Source: DAIPXZ01 sp036782995 (GTDB taxonomy: Bacteria > Bacillota > Clostridia > Saccharofermentanales > Saccharofermentanaceae). Taken from it: a stretch of 64,000 nucleotides of DNA. Made by a program: the position numbers and the translations under genes. This document shows, piece by piece, positions 18,273-26,318 of the stretch. The stretch covers positions 33,086-97,085 of the forward strand of contig DAIPXZ010000005.1 of NCBI GenBank assembly GCA_036782995.1, in the 5' to 3' direction. Each line of letters starts with the position of its first letter. The first letter of the stretch is position 1. Under the pieces are notes generated by a model. The model saw only the letters and a program-made list of their open reading frames with translations. It was not told the origin of the DNA and searched no databases.

Positions 18273-19307
18273 ATGACCAATACAGACTCAAATTCCGCAA
18301 ATCAAGAGGATGCAATTCAAACAGCGGAAGAATTACTAATTACGAAGCAAGTGAAGAATGAAAGCAGTAGAGAAGTCGGTGAAATGCTTTCGCATTGCGG
18401 CTTTGTTGCTCTAGTTGGCCGTCCGAACGTCGGAAAATCGACGCTTTTAAATGCAATTGCCGGCATGAAGCTTGCTATAGTTTCTCATAAACCGCAAACT
18501 ACCAGAAACAATATCCGTGCGATATATGGAGAGGATGACGCGCAAATCATTTTTGTGGATACACCAGGTATTCACAAACCGAAGTCGGAGCTTGCTAAGT
18601 ACATGGTTAATTCATCGATTCGTGCATGCAAGAATTCGGATGTCATCGTCCTGATGGTTGATGCTCGATTCGATCGGCCAGCAAATGTTGAGCGTGAAGT
18701 AATTGCGCAAAGCAAAGAGCTCCATAAACCGATTATTCTTGTTGTAAATAAGTGCGATGATGTGCCGAAAGAATCACTTTTGCCTTTGATGCAAAATTAT
18801 TCGAAGTTATGTGATTTTACGGCAATTATTCCTTTGTCTGCCCTTAAAAATGATGGTGTACAGGAACTCATTCGTGAAATCATTAAGCTTTTGCCTTCAC
18901 AACCGAGACTATATCCAGATGAAGAAATGACAAATATGTCAGAGCGTGAAATCGCAGCTGAAATGATTCGTGAACAGGTTTTACATTATACGAACGAAGA
19001 GATTCCACATGGTTCAGCCGTTGAAATAGATAGCTTTGAAGAAATATTGAAGGACGATGCCGTGGATGAGTACGACCGTGCATTAATTCGCATTGCTGCT
19101 TCACTTGTTGTGGAACGTGATTCTCATAAGAGCATCATTCTCGGAAAAAATGGTCAGATGATTAAACGTATCGGCACCAAAGCGCGTGAGAATATTGAAA
19201 AAATCACGGGATGTAAGGTTTTTTTAGATATTCATGTCAAAGTTCGTAAGGATTGGAAAAACAGACAAGTATTCCTCGAAGAATTTGGTTACACAAAGGA
19301 AGACTGA
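18273..19307 (+). CDS. era: GTPase Era
   Basis: Essential GTPase for 30S subunit assembly. 344 residues, about 40 longer than usual because of a polar N-terminal extension (MTNTDSNSANQEDAIQTAEE...). Seen: G1 GRPNVGKSTLLN (about residue 48), G2 region PQTTRNNI, G3 DTPGIH, G4 NKCD, and the C-terminal KH domain (ILGKNGQMIKRIGTKARENI). Start ATG 18273 has AAGGGAGA upstream, whereas the internal ATG before LSHCGFVALVG has no good site, so the extension appears real. recO follows after 2 bases. Confidence 0.94.
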   Translation: MTNTDSNSANQEDAIQTAEELLITKQVKNESSREVGEMLSHCGFVALVGRPNVGKSTLLNAIAGMKLAIVSHKPQTTRNNIRAIYGEDDAQIIFVDTPGIHKPKSELAKYMVNSSIRACKNSDVIVLMVDARFDRPANVEREVIAQSKELHKPIILVVNKCDDVPKESLLPLMQNYSKLCDFTAIIPLSALKNDGVQELIREIIKLLPSQPRLYPDEEMTNMSEREIAAEMIREQVLHYTNEEIPHGSAVEIDSFEEILKDDAVDEYDRALIRIAASLVVERDSHKSIILGKNGQMIKRIGTKARENIEKITGCKVFLDIHVKVRKDWKNRQVFLEEFGYTKED

Positions 19308-19309
19308 TT

Positions 19310-20083
19310 ATGGGCGCTGCTGTATCGATTCGCGGTGTCATTATTGAATCACGACAGCATCGCGAACAAGATGTCATCATCAAGATTCTGACAGGCCAGA
19401 ACGGCATTATTTCGGCATGTGTTCCCGGAGCGAAGAAACCATCGAGTCGTTTGGCACCATATTCTGTGCCAGCAGTCTTCGCTGATTTTGTTTGTACGCA
19501 ATCAAAAGGATTTCTTTATGTAAAAGAGGCGGAAATCGTTGAAGGGTTCCGTTGTTTATATTCATCCATAGAAGCACTAACGGTTGCTTCTCATCTTTTT
19601 GATATTACGAATGATGTTGCAATGGATATAGAAAATGGTATTCATGTATATCCGGTGCTTTTAACCTGCTTATATCGTTTGAGCAAACGTCCTCAGGATT
19701 ATCGTTTGGTTGCCGCTGTGTTTGAATGGCGCGTCATGAATGATTTAGGCTTCGCTTTTGATTTGTCTGAATGTGATTGTGACCATGTGAACGATATGCC
19801 GACGCGTGCGTTTTCATACACTACCGGAAAATTATATTGCGCGAATGTTGGCTGTTTGAAACGCGCAAAAGAATATAAGTTTATCTCGTTAGGCTGTATT
19901 CAAGCACTTATTTTCATTCAAAATGCATCGATGAATGAATTATTTGGATTTAAGCTTACACAAAATGCTCTTGATGATCTGTTTGAGGTTTGTCATCATC
20001 ATTTATGTCTGCATCTCGATAAGAACTACAACAAGATGGATTTGCTTGATGCGTTGCCACCAATTACTGAAACGAATCAATAA
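19310..20083 (+). CDS. recO: DNA repair protein RecO
   Basis: Loads RecA through RecR at gaps. 257 residues. Seen: N-terminal OB fold (VIIESRQHREQDVIIKILTGQNGIISACVPGA is its span), then the C-terminal domain with a cysteine set CDCDH and LYCANVGC, like the zinc site of many RecO proteins. ATG 19310 is the start: AAAGGA is 9 bases upstream and the gene follows era directly. Its 3' end overlaps the convergent helicase gene by 20 bases, with no terminator. Confidence 0.9.
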   Translation: MGAAVSIRGVIIESRQHREQDVIIKILTGQNGIISACVPGAKKPSSRLAPYSVPAVFADFVCTQSKGFLYVKEAEIVEGFRCLYSSIEALTVASHLFDITNDVAMDIENGIHVYPVLLTCLYRLSKRPQDYRLVAAVFEWRVMNDLGFAFDLSECDCDHVNDMPTRAFSYTTGKLYCANVGCLKRAKEYKFISLGCIQALIFIQNASMNELFGFKLTQNALDDLFEVCHHHLCLHLDKNYNKMDLLDALPPITETNQ

Positions 20084-22628
20084 CGACGTCTTCAGATGTG
20101 TATTCTACGGGATGCCAATGCTCAGGAAAAAGAATACGATATTCATTTTGCATATATCGTTCGTCCATTAGTACAACAAAACCACGGTCCTCTTCGTCGC
20201 GAATAACACGTCCTGCTGCCTGCAAAACCTTTTCCCAGCCCGGGTATCGATAAGCATATGAAAAACCGTCATGAAAAGCTTCTTGGCAATATTGGCGTAT
20301 CAATTCGCGTTCTGCACCAATCTGCGGCAAACCAACACCAACGATGAATACACCCGACAATTTATCTCCGACTAAATCGATACCTTCTCCGAAATGCCCA
20401 CCTAGTACAGCAAACGCAAGTAAAGTATCCTTTCCGTGGACATCGAATCGAGCAAGATAGTCAGCCTTTTCATTGGATGACATGTTCTGTGTTTGACGCA
20501 TCAAGCTGATACCCTTCATTTTACCGATTTCTTTGTACATCGAATCAAAAATCATGTTTTGGTAATTAAAGGAAGGGAAGAAAATCATGAAATTTCCTCT
20601 CTTTTCTCTAGTAAGACGTAAAATTGTGTTTTTCACTCGGTTTGCAGAGAAAGAGCGTTCTTTGTAGGTTGTCTTTATATCCTTCACGATGACGACTTGT
20701 AGGTTTTCCGGCGGAAAAGGACTTGGTAATTGTAATGTTCGTGCAAAGGAGCGATCTGCTCCGACAAGCATGCTTTGGTAGTATTCCTGTGGTGAAAGCG
20801 TTGCAGAAAAGAAAACGCATGCGTGTTGGTCTTTTATGGCTTTCGCAATATACTTGGAAGCATCTAAGCAAGAGAGCGTCATCGTTAATTCCATTTCACT
20901 TGGCGTGTCTGCATGCAAGTTGTCACCAAGACATGTAAAAATATATGCATCGTCGTAAAACTGTTCAATAACAGTTAGAAAGAATCGTGCATCAAAGAAA
21001 AACGTGAGAATCGCTGATTTTGCTTCGCCCGAAGGTATGTCATCCAAAATCATGGATAGACGATAACATGTTTTCCATAGAATTGTGTAGAGTGTTCTTG
21101 GACCTTTCTTTGTGGCGCGAAAGGTCTCGGCAGAAATGATTTCTTTTTCGTCGATGTTATCTTCTACCGACGAAATTGCCGGTTGCATTTTCGATATTCC
21201 GTAGCAAAGCATGATGAAATATTGATCAAGATTAGAGAAATGACCATCCAGTCGCCGATCCATACCACGAACGGCCGCCTTAGCAGTAAGAAACGAGGAA
21301 CGTGTCAATGTAGCAGAGTACATATCTCGAGATCGATCAACCATATTATGTGCTTCGTCGACCAATAACATGTGATTGACGATGGATGAAACAAAATAGC
21401 GTTGTAAACGAACGCGTGGGTTAAACACGTGATTGTAATCACAGATTATTACATCACAATGCATAGAGGCATCGAGTGCTAATTCGTGCGGACAAAGCTC
21501 ATGCTTCTTAGCAATTCGCAAAATTGTTTCCGGTAGTATTTCTTCTTGAAAAAAGAGTTCGTCCAGAGCATCGTTCAATCGATCGTAGTAATTCTTTGCA
21601 AATTTACAGATTGTTGCGTCGCAATATATCTCGTGACAAGGGCAAAGTGATTCTTTTGATGCGAGTTGTATTGATTTGATATATAGACCCGCAGCTCGCA
21701 TATCACGAATGGCTTTATTTGCTACGTCGCGAGTGGCTGTTTTCGCAGTCATGTAGAATATCTTGGCATCCTTTGCATGAGAAAGCCACTTTATCGCAGG
21801 GTAAAGCGTGGAAATGGTCTTTCCTATACCCGTTGGCGCTTCGGCAATCAAGGTTTCCTTTTGTTGAAAACAAGATAATGCCTCGTTCATAAATTGCTTT
21901 TGGCCGGAACGGAAATGTTCATATGGAAAAGTGAAAGAAGAAATAGACGTGTCTCGCTTCTTTTGATTGACAATAATATTGGTTGCTACATGGACGTAAA
22001 GCTTCATTGTTTTGCGAAAGAAGGCATTTGCCTGTCGACGATTTACGATGCTTTCTTCCGTCATCGATTCGTAAGTTTGAATCGAAACATAGCGAAGTGT
22101 CGTTGTTATGAACTTGACCTTAGGGTGACTTTCTAAATACATATATGCATAAAGCATTAATTGGGCTTGGTGACTAGGCATGATTAATTCATGAACGTCT
22201 TTGACCTGACGATTATGCGTTTTGATTTCGATAATATTTACAAATTGTGGGGAAGTGGAGTCTATCATCTTCGAAGACGGATTTTCCTGCGCTTCCGTAG
22301 AGGGAGGGGTATCTGATAAAGCATGATTTGTTTCATCATCTGTAATAAAATGCAATTTTGATGACGTTATTATGCAATCTGCGCGGCCACTTATCTCTAT
22401 AGAAAACTCTTCTTGTGGATAGGAAGAACGAAAGAAAACTTCCGTCTCTACTTCGCCATCTTGGTATTCCTTCTTTAAATCGGCAAACACACGCTGATGC
22501 ATACGAGTGCCTTCAATCCCACTTACACCCGAAAAAGAAACGGAACTTAAAGAACCGCTTTGGTAAATATATTCTGCCAAATTACGAACAGATATTCGAT
22601 GAGTTTGTCTATCGTCATGATTTTCCAT
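20064..22628 (-). CDS. DinG/XPD-type Fe-S helicase with N-terminal PD-(D/E)XK nuclease-like domain
   Basis: 854 residues. Residues about 60-160 hold a nuclease-like core: GRADCII (about 83) and, after a polar insert, NIIEIKTHNR (about 134), the D...E-x-K pattern of Cas4/RecB-like PD-(D/E)XK domains. The helicase part has Walker A APTGIGKT (about 264), a cysteine cluster CPCHEIYCDATIC with a later CPHE that suits a [4Fe-4S] site (about 326-375), VDEAHN (about 422) and the C-terminal helicase half (GGHFGEGIDL; QAAGRVIR). A DNA repair role is likely; substrate unknown. No ribosome site precedes the start, and an extended -10 lies 6 bases away, suggesting a leaderless message. Confidence 0.85.
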   Translation of the reverse strand: MENHDDRQTHRISVRNLAEYIYQSGSLSSVSFSGVSGIEGTRMHQRVFADLKKEYQDGEVETEVFFRSSYPQEEFSIEISGRADCIITSSKLHFITDDETNHALSDTPPSTEAQENPSSKMIDSTSPQFVNIIEIKTHNRQVKDVHELIMPSHQAQLMLYAYMYLESHPKVKFITTTLRYVSIQTYESMTEESIVNRRQANAFFRKTMKLYVHVATNIIVNQKKRDTSISSFTFPYEHFRSGQKQFMNEALSCFQQKETLIAEAPTGIGKTISTLYPAIKWLSHAKDAKIFYMTAKTATRDVANKAIRDMRAAGLYIKSIQLASKESLCPCHEIYCDATICKFAKNYYDRLNDALDELFFQEEILPETILRIAKKHELCPHELALDASMHCDVIICDYNHVFNPRVRLQRYFVSSIVNHMLLVDEAHNMVDRSRDMYSATLTRSSFLTAKAAVRGMDRRLDGHFSNLDQYFIMLCYGISKMQPAISSVEDNIDEKEIISAETFRATKKGPRTLYTILWKTCYRLSMILDDIPSGEAKSAILTFFFDARFFLTVIEQFYDDAYIFTCLGDNLHADTPSEMELTMTLSCLDASKYIAKAIKDQHACVFFSATLSPQEYYQSMLVGADRSFARTLQLPSPFPPENLQVVIVKDIKTTYKERSFSANRVKNTILRLTREKRGNFMIFFPSFNYQNMIFDSMYKEIGKMKGISLMRQTQNMSSNEKADYLARFDVHGKDTLLAFAVLGGHFGEGIDLVGDKLSGVFIVGVGLPQIGAERELIRQYCQEAFHDGFSYAYRYPGWEKVLQAAGRVIRDEEDRGFVVLMDERYMQNEYRILFPEHWHPVEYTSEDVVIDSFQ

Positions 22629-22634
22629 GCATCT

Positions 22635-22643
22635 ATTATACCA
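22635..22643 (-). promoter_or_regulatory. extended -10 promoter for a leaderless helicase message
   Basis: On the minus strand TGGTATAAT (a TGnTATAAT extended -10) is followed by six bases and then the ATG of the helicase. Transcription would begin at or next to the A of the start codon (22628). No -35 match was found. Confidence 0.6.
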
Positions 22644-22696
22644 AACCTACTTGTGTTTACTTACGTATTCGTACTTTTATGCATTAAAACAGAAAA

Positions 22697-22724
22697 TGCA
22701 ACATTTCATTTGCAACATTTCATT
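22697..22724. repeat. 14-bp perfect tandem duplication upstream of ddh
   Basis: TGCAACATTTCATT occurs twice in direct succession (22697-22710 and 22711-22724), ending 7 bases before the -35 of the ddh promoter. This is a candidate activator site or a slippage duplication. Confidence 0.7.
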
Positions 22725-22731
22725 TTTTCTA

Positions 22732-22761
22732 TTGTATTAAATAATATACGGGTGTTATAAT
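22732..22761 (+). promoter_or_regulatory. promoter of ddh
   Basis: TTGTAT (22732-22737), 18-base spacer, TATAAT (22756-22761) with an upstream TG forming an extended -10 (TGTTATAAT). Confidence 0.75.
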
Positions 22762-22808
22762 AGCAAGGTAATTGAAAAAAATGAATGAAATTAAGGAGCG
22801 AGTTGCAA

Positions 22809-23795
22809 ATGAGCATTCGTATTGGAATTTATGGTTATGGAAATCTTGGTGCAGGCGTCGAGAATGCAATTACACAAAACAGCGACATGGAATTGGTCGC
22901 AGTATTTACACGTCGTGACCCGAAAACAGTAGTTATTCACACACCTGGCGCACAAGTAATTTCTGCCGCTGATGTTCTTTCTATGAAAGAAAAAATTGAT
23001 GTCATGATTATCTGTGGAGGTAGTGCAACTGACCTACCAATGCAGACAAAAGAGCTGGCTAAAAACTTTAATGTAATTGACAGTTTCGATACACATGCCA
23101 ATATCCCGACACACTTTGCCAACGTTGATGCTGCGGCAAAAGAGGGCGAAAATGTTGCAGTGATATCTGTTGGTTGGGATCCTGGTATGTTCTCAATAAA
23201 CCGCTTGTATTCTTCAGCAATCCTACCTGAAGGCGAATCATATACTTTCTGGGGCAAGGGTGTAAGTCAAGGTCATTCTGATGCGATTCGTCGTATTAAG
23301 GGCGTAAAAAACGGTAAACAATATACCATTCCTGTAGAAAGTGCACTCGAAGCTGTTCGTTCAGGATCTATGCCAACGTTAACAACTCGTCAAAAGCATA
23401 CACGTGAATGCTTTGTTGTTGCGGAAGAAGGAGCTGACCTTCAGCGCATAGAAAATGAGATCAAGACGATGCCAAACTATTTTTCGGAATATGATACAAC
23501 GGTACATTTTATTTCCGAAGAAGAACTTAAAAAGAACCACAGTGGTATCCCACACGGCGGAAAGGTATTCCGTTCTGGTGTATCTGGCAAGAATAAAGAA
23601 AATACACATGTAATTGAGTATTCTTTGAAGCTTGATTCAAACCCGGAATTCACAGCTGGCGTGCTCGTAGCATTTGCTCGTGCAGCAAACCGACTTTCGA
23701 AAGAAGGGAAGAGCGGATGCATGACCGCATTCGATATTGCTCCGGCATACTTAAGTCACTTGTCTGGTGAAGAATTGCGTCATACGATGCTTTAA
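22809..23795 (+). CDS. ddh: meso-diaminopimelate dehydrogenase
   Basis: Reductive amination of tetrahydrodipicolinate to meso-diaminopimelate with NADPH and ammonia, a one-step route to the peptidoglycan and lysine precursor. 328 residues, the usual length. Seen: N-terminal Rossmann motif IGIYGYGNLGAGVE, FTRRDP, DSFDTHANIPTHF, VGWDPGMFS, the substrate segment WGKGVSQGHSDAIRRIKGV and the C-terminal TAFDIAPAYLS. ATG 22809 is the start: AAGGAG is 10 bases upstream; an ATG at 22785 precedes that site and is rejected. Monocistronic between its promoter and terminator. Confidence 0.95.
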   Translation: MSIRIGIYGYGNLGAGVENAITQNSDMELVAVFTRRDPKTVVIHTPGAQVISAADVLSMKEKIDVMIICGGSATDLPMQTKELAKNFNVIDSFDTHANIPTHFANVDAAAKEGENVAVISVGWDPGMFSINRLYSSAILPEGESYTFWGKGVSQGHSDAIRRIKGVKNGKQYTIPVESALEAVRSGSMPTLTTRQKHTRECFVVAEEGADLQRIENEIKTMPNYFSEYDTTVHFISEEELKKNHSGIPHGGKVFRSGVSGKNKENTHVIEYSLKLDSNPEFTAGVLVAFARAANRLSKEGKSGCMTAFDIAPAYLSHLSGEELRHTML

Positions 23796-23815
23796 TCGAT
23801 TATTTCGTTTTTCAT

Positions 23816-23858
23816 ATCGGCAGGATAATGATTTTTTCTTTATCCTGCCGATTCTTTA
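23816..23858 (+). terminator. Rho-independent terminator after ddh
   Basis: A perfect 13-bp stem (23816-23828 with 23840-23852, core CGGCAGGATAA) is followed by TCTTTATTT. Confidence 0.88.
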
Positions 23859-23880
23859 TTTGTTGACAATTGAATATGGC

Positions 23881-23909
23881 TTGCAATTTCCAAAATCGTT
23901 TAGTATTAT
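23881..23909 (+). promoter_or_regulatory. promoter of tRNA-Leu
   Basis: TTGCAA (23881-23886), 17-base spacer, TATTAT (23904-23909), 24 bases before the tRNA. Confidence 0.65.
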
Positions 23910-23932
23910 TATTTGCGTTCAATAGAACAAAT

Positions 23933-24019
23933 GCGGATATGGCGGAATTGGCAGACGCGCTAGCTTCAGGTGCTAGTGATCGCAAGGTCGTACAGGTTCA
24001 AGTCCTGCTATCCGCACCA
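23933..24019 (+). tRNA. tRNA-Leu (anticodon CAG)
   Basis: An 87-base cloverleaf. Acceptor GCGGATA pairs with TATCCGC, discriminator A, and CCA is encoded. Anticodon stem CTAGC/GCTAG encloses TTCAGGT with anticodon CAG. The long variable arm (TGATCGCAAGGTCGT region) and T-loop GTTCAAGTC confirm a class II leucine tRNA. It reads CUG codons. It stands alone with its own promoter and terminator. Confidence 0.97.
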
Positions 24020-24026
24020 AGGCATT

Positions 24027-24078
24027 AAAATCCGAACCCGCTAATCCTAGAAATGGGAGAAGGGTTCGGATTTTATTT
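24027..24078 (+). terminator. Rho-independent terminator after tRNA-Leu
   Basis: AAAATCCGAACCC (24027-24039) pairs perfectly over 13 bp with GGGTTCGGATTTT (24062-24074), followed by ATTT. The loop of 22 bases is long. Confidence 0.8.
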
Positions 24079-24213
24079 CGAGCAAATTATGTAGGCGCAT
24101 TTCTTTGATGGCAAGACCAAACGCCTGGAATCAAAACCTCGAGGGTAGAATAACCAAATCTGTTTAATCAAGCAGGTAATTCAACTGATTTTCCCGGAAA
24201 GCGCATTGATTTG

Positions 24214-24222
24214 TGATATAAT
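24214..24222 (+). promoter_or_regulatory. extended -10 promoter of mntP
   Basis: TGATATAAT is a perfect extended -10. No -35 match at the expected place. It implies a 5' leader of about 100 bases before mntP. The leader has an inverted repeat TTCATCA/TGATGAA but not the conserved core of the yybP-ykoY manganese riboswitch. Confidence 0.5.
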
Positions 24223-24328
24223 TTTCGAGTTATTCACTTCATCAAATTAATTATTACTAACACAACAACTGATGAACACGCCAAACCGATATGTAGAAGT
24301 AAGCTTATGAAGAAAAGGTGATTGGGTA

Positions 24329-24895
24329 GTGACGTTTATAGAACTGTTATTAATTGGTATAGGCTTATCCATGGATGCTTTTGCAGCAGCGATTTGCCGT
24401 GGATTAGTAATGAAGAAATTTCGTTGGAATCATGCACTGATTATTGCATTATTCTTTGGCGGATTTCAGGCGGCTATGCCTTTGGCTGGGTGGCTTCTCG
24501 GCTCAACATTCTCTGGTAGTATACAGGAAATTGACCACTGGATTGCATTTGTATTGCTAGGTCTGATTGGATTTAACATGATTCGTGAGGCGATGCACGA
24601 AGAAGATGAAAAATGTGATACGGATACTCTCCGGTTGCGTGAACTGCTGATTTTGGCAATTGCTACCAGTGTGGATGCTTTGGCGATTGGAGTAACATTT
24701 GCATTTTTACGTGTAGATATCATACCGGCAATTTCTTTGATTGGTGTTACTACTTTTCTCTGTTCGCTTCTTGGCGTGACTATCGGTCACTTCTTTGGTG
24801 CAAAACATAAGAAGAAAGCAGAAGTGGCTGGTGGTATTGTCCTGATTTTGCTCGGTACAAAGATCTTATTGGAGCATTTAGGGATTTTACCTTAA
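24329..24895 (+). CDS. mntP: manganese efflux pump MntP
   Basis: Small membrane exporter of Mn2+. 188 residues with six hydrophobic helices in two homologous halves. Seen: the conserved aspartate motifs LSMDAFAAAICRGL (first half) and TSVDALAIGVTFAFL (second half), and GHFFGAKHKKKAE near the end. GTG 24329 is the start with AAAGGTG 8 bases upstream. It is transcribed from its own promoter. No clear terminator is seen before the convergent lipoprotein gene. Confidence 0.92.
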   Translation: MTFIELLLIGIGLSMDAFAAAICRGLVMKKFRWNHALIIALFFGGFQAAMPLAGWLLGSTFSGSIQEIDHWIAFVLLGLIGFNMIREAMHEEDEKCDTDTLRLRELLILAIATSVDALAIGVTFAFLRVDIIPAISLIGVTTFLCSLLGVTIGHFFGAKHKKKAEVAGGIVLILLGTKILLEHLGILP

Positions 24896-24948
24896 ACAAT
24901 TTGCATAGCTATACTGAAAATCACATACATAATGCGATTGGATGAATA

Positions 24949-25467
24949 CTAATTCAATGTAACTAATTCAGAATCTACAAGATGACAATATGTGTATTCG
25001 CCTTCAGTATAGGTTTGGAATACACCAGTTACGATGATTTCGCTTCCACTTTCCGGATAATCTTCTGGATAGGAAAGGTCATCAAAAGCCAGCACAAACT
25101 CCAATCCCTGTTGACAACAGGCAGCGGCGTCAGCAATTACACATGCGAAATAACGTTGACCATTCTCCATAGGTTCAGAAGCAGCAAATTGTCCTTGCAT
25201 TCTCACCGTTTTTCCGATGTAATCCTCCGGTGTGTATACCATGTTATAAACTTCAGAAAAAACCATGGTGCTACTCAGAACGGTCAAATCCACATCAATT
25301 CCATCATATGAAGAAATTGGTTCTGTGCTTGTAATAACAGTACCATCTCCTTGCGATGTAGATACCGTTTGGGATGTAGAATTTGTAATGACTATTTCTT
25401 TGCTATTGCATGCAGTATGTGCCAAAATCATTGACACGATAAGTATGATGCAAGAAAGCTTTTTCAT
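24949..25467 (-). CDS. putative lipoprotein of the zinc operon, function unknown
   Basis: 172 residues. Seen: a signal peptide (MKKLSCIILIVSMILAHTAC) with a cysteine at residue 20, though the lipobox is imperfect (HTAC), a Ser/Thr-rich linker, then a small domain with FSEVYNMVYTPEDYIGKTVRM, a paired cysteine in DAAACCQQGLEFVL and SGSEIIVTGVFQTY, suggesting an OB-like beta fold. It begins in an ATGA overlap with znuB, with GGAGG upstream, so it is the last gene of the zinc operon. A periplasm-side (cell-surface) metal-handling role is inferred from context and the CC pair only. Confidence 0.7.
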   Translation of the reverse strand: MKKLSCIILIVSMILAHTACNSKEIVITNSTSQTVSTSQGDGTVITSTEPISSYDGIDVDLTVLSSTMVFSEVYNMVYTPEDYIGKTVRMQGQFAASEPMENGQRYFACVIADAAACCQQGLEFVLAFDDLSYPEDYPESGSEIIVTGVFQTYTEGEYTYCHLVDSELVTLN

Positions 25468-26318
25468 TTTCTTATTCCTCCTACAACGATACCAGCTACA
25501 TAAAATATGGCAAATGCTGCGATATCAACGGCGACAATTGTTGAACCAACAGGTGTGCCGACGAGAATTGAAATCAGTATTCCAAGCAACGAACAGGTCA
25601 CAGAAATGACTGCAGAACAAATTATAACAGATTTAAAGTTTTTGAATACACGCATGGCGGAAAGTGCTGGAAAAATGACCAACGCTGAGATAAGTAATGA
25701 GCCTACAAGATTCATTGCCAATACAATGATGATTGCAACAATGACGGCAATCAATAGATTATATGCACCTGCCTTTGTTCCGACAGCCCGAGAAAAGTTT
25801 TCATCAAAAGTCACAGCAAAAATCTTGTTGTAAAAAAGAATGAATATTGCTAACACAATAAGTGAAAGTGCCGCACAAAGCCATACCTCGGATTTATTTA
25901 GCGTTAGGATAGAAGTGGAACCGAATAGTGTGCTACAAACATCACCAGTTAAGTTGGAGGATGTGGAAAAAACATTCATCAAGAGATAACCGATTGCCAG
26001 TGCGCCAACAGAAATCATGGCAACGGCAGCATCTCCTTTAATCTTGGTGTTTTGTCCGGTGCTAAGAAGAAGAATCGCACATGCAATAGTTATACATAGA
26101 ATTAATGGCATATCATTGGTTAGATTCAAAACTGTTGCGATTGCCATAGCACCGAAAGCTACATGTGATAATCCATCTCCGATAAATGAAAACCTTTTGA
26201 GTACCAATGTTACGCCAAGCAAAGAGGAACAAAGTGCAATTAGGACACCGACAATCAACGCATAGCGTACAAATGGGTATTGTAAATACAGATTAAGCTT
26301 ATCCATAATTTCAATCAT
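25464..26318 (-). CDS. znuB: zinc ABC transporter permease ZnuB
   Basis: ABC-3 family membrane subunit. 284 residues with about eight hydrophobic helices. Seen: the family segments LGVTLVLKRFSFIGDGLSHVAFGAMA near the N-terminus and LVGSLLISALVIFPALSAM towards the C-terminus. It overlaps znuC by 4 bases (ATGA) and the lipoprotein by 4 bases. Assignment to zinc instead of manganese rests on the Zur-like regulator, the boxes and the His-rich binding protein in the same operon. Confidence 0.9.
   Translation of the reverse strand: MIEIMDKLNLYLQYPFVRYALIVGVLIALCSSLLGVTLVLKRFSFIGDGLSHVAFGAMAIATVLNLTNDMPLILCITIACAILLLSTGQNTKIKGDAAVAMISVGALAIGYLLMNVFSTSSNLTGDVCSTLFGSTSILTLNKSEVWLCAALSLIVLAIFILFYNKIFAVTFDENFSRAVGTKAGAYNLLIAVIVAIIIVLAMNLVGSLLISALVIFPALSAMRVFKNFKSVIICSAVISVTCSLLGILISILVGTPVGSTIVAVDIAAFAIFYVAGIVVGGIRK

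Noticed and set aside
23863..23868. TTGACA before tRNA-Leu as its -35
   Set aside because: The spacing gives no -10; the TTGCAA at 23881 with TATTAT at 23904 fits better.
24223..24328. yybP-ykoY manganese riboswitch in front of mntP
   Set aside because: This leader class is common before mntP, but the conserved GGGGAGUAG-type core and paired loops could not be found in the ~100-base leader.
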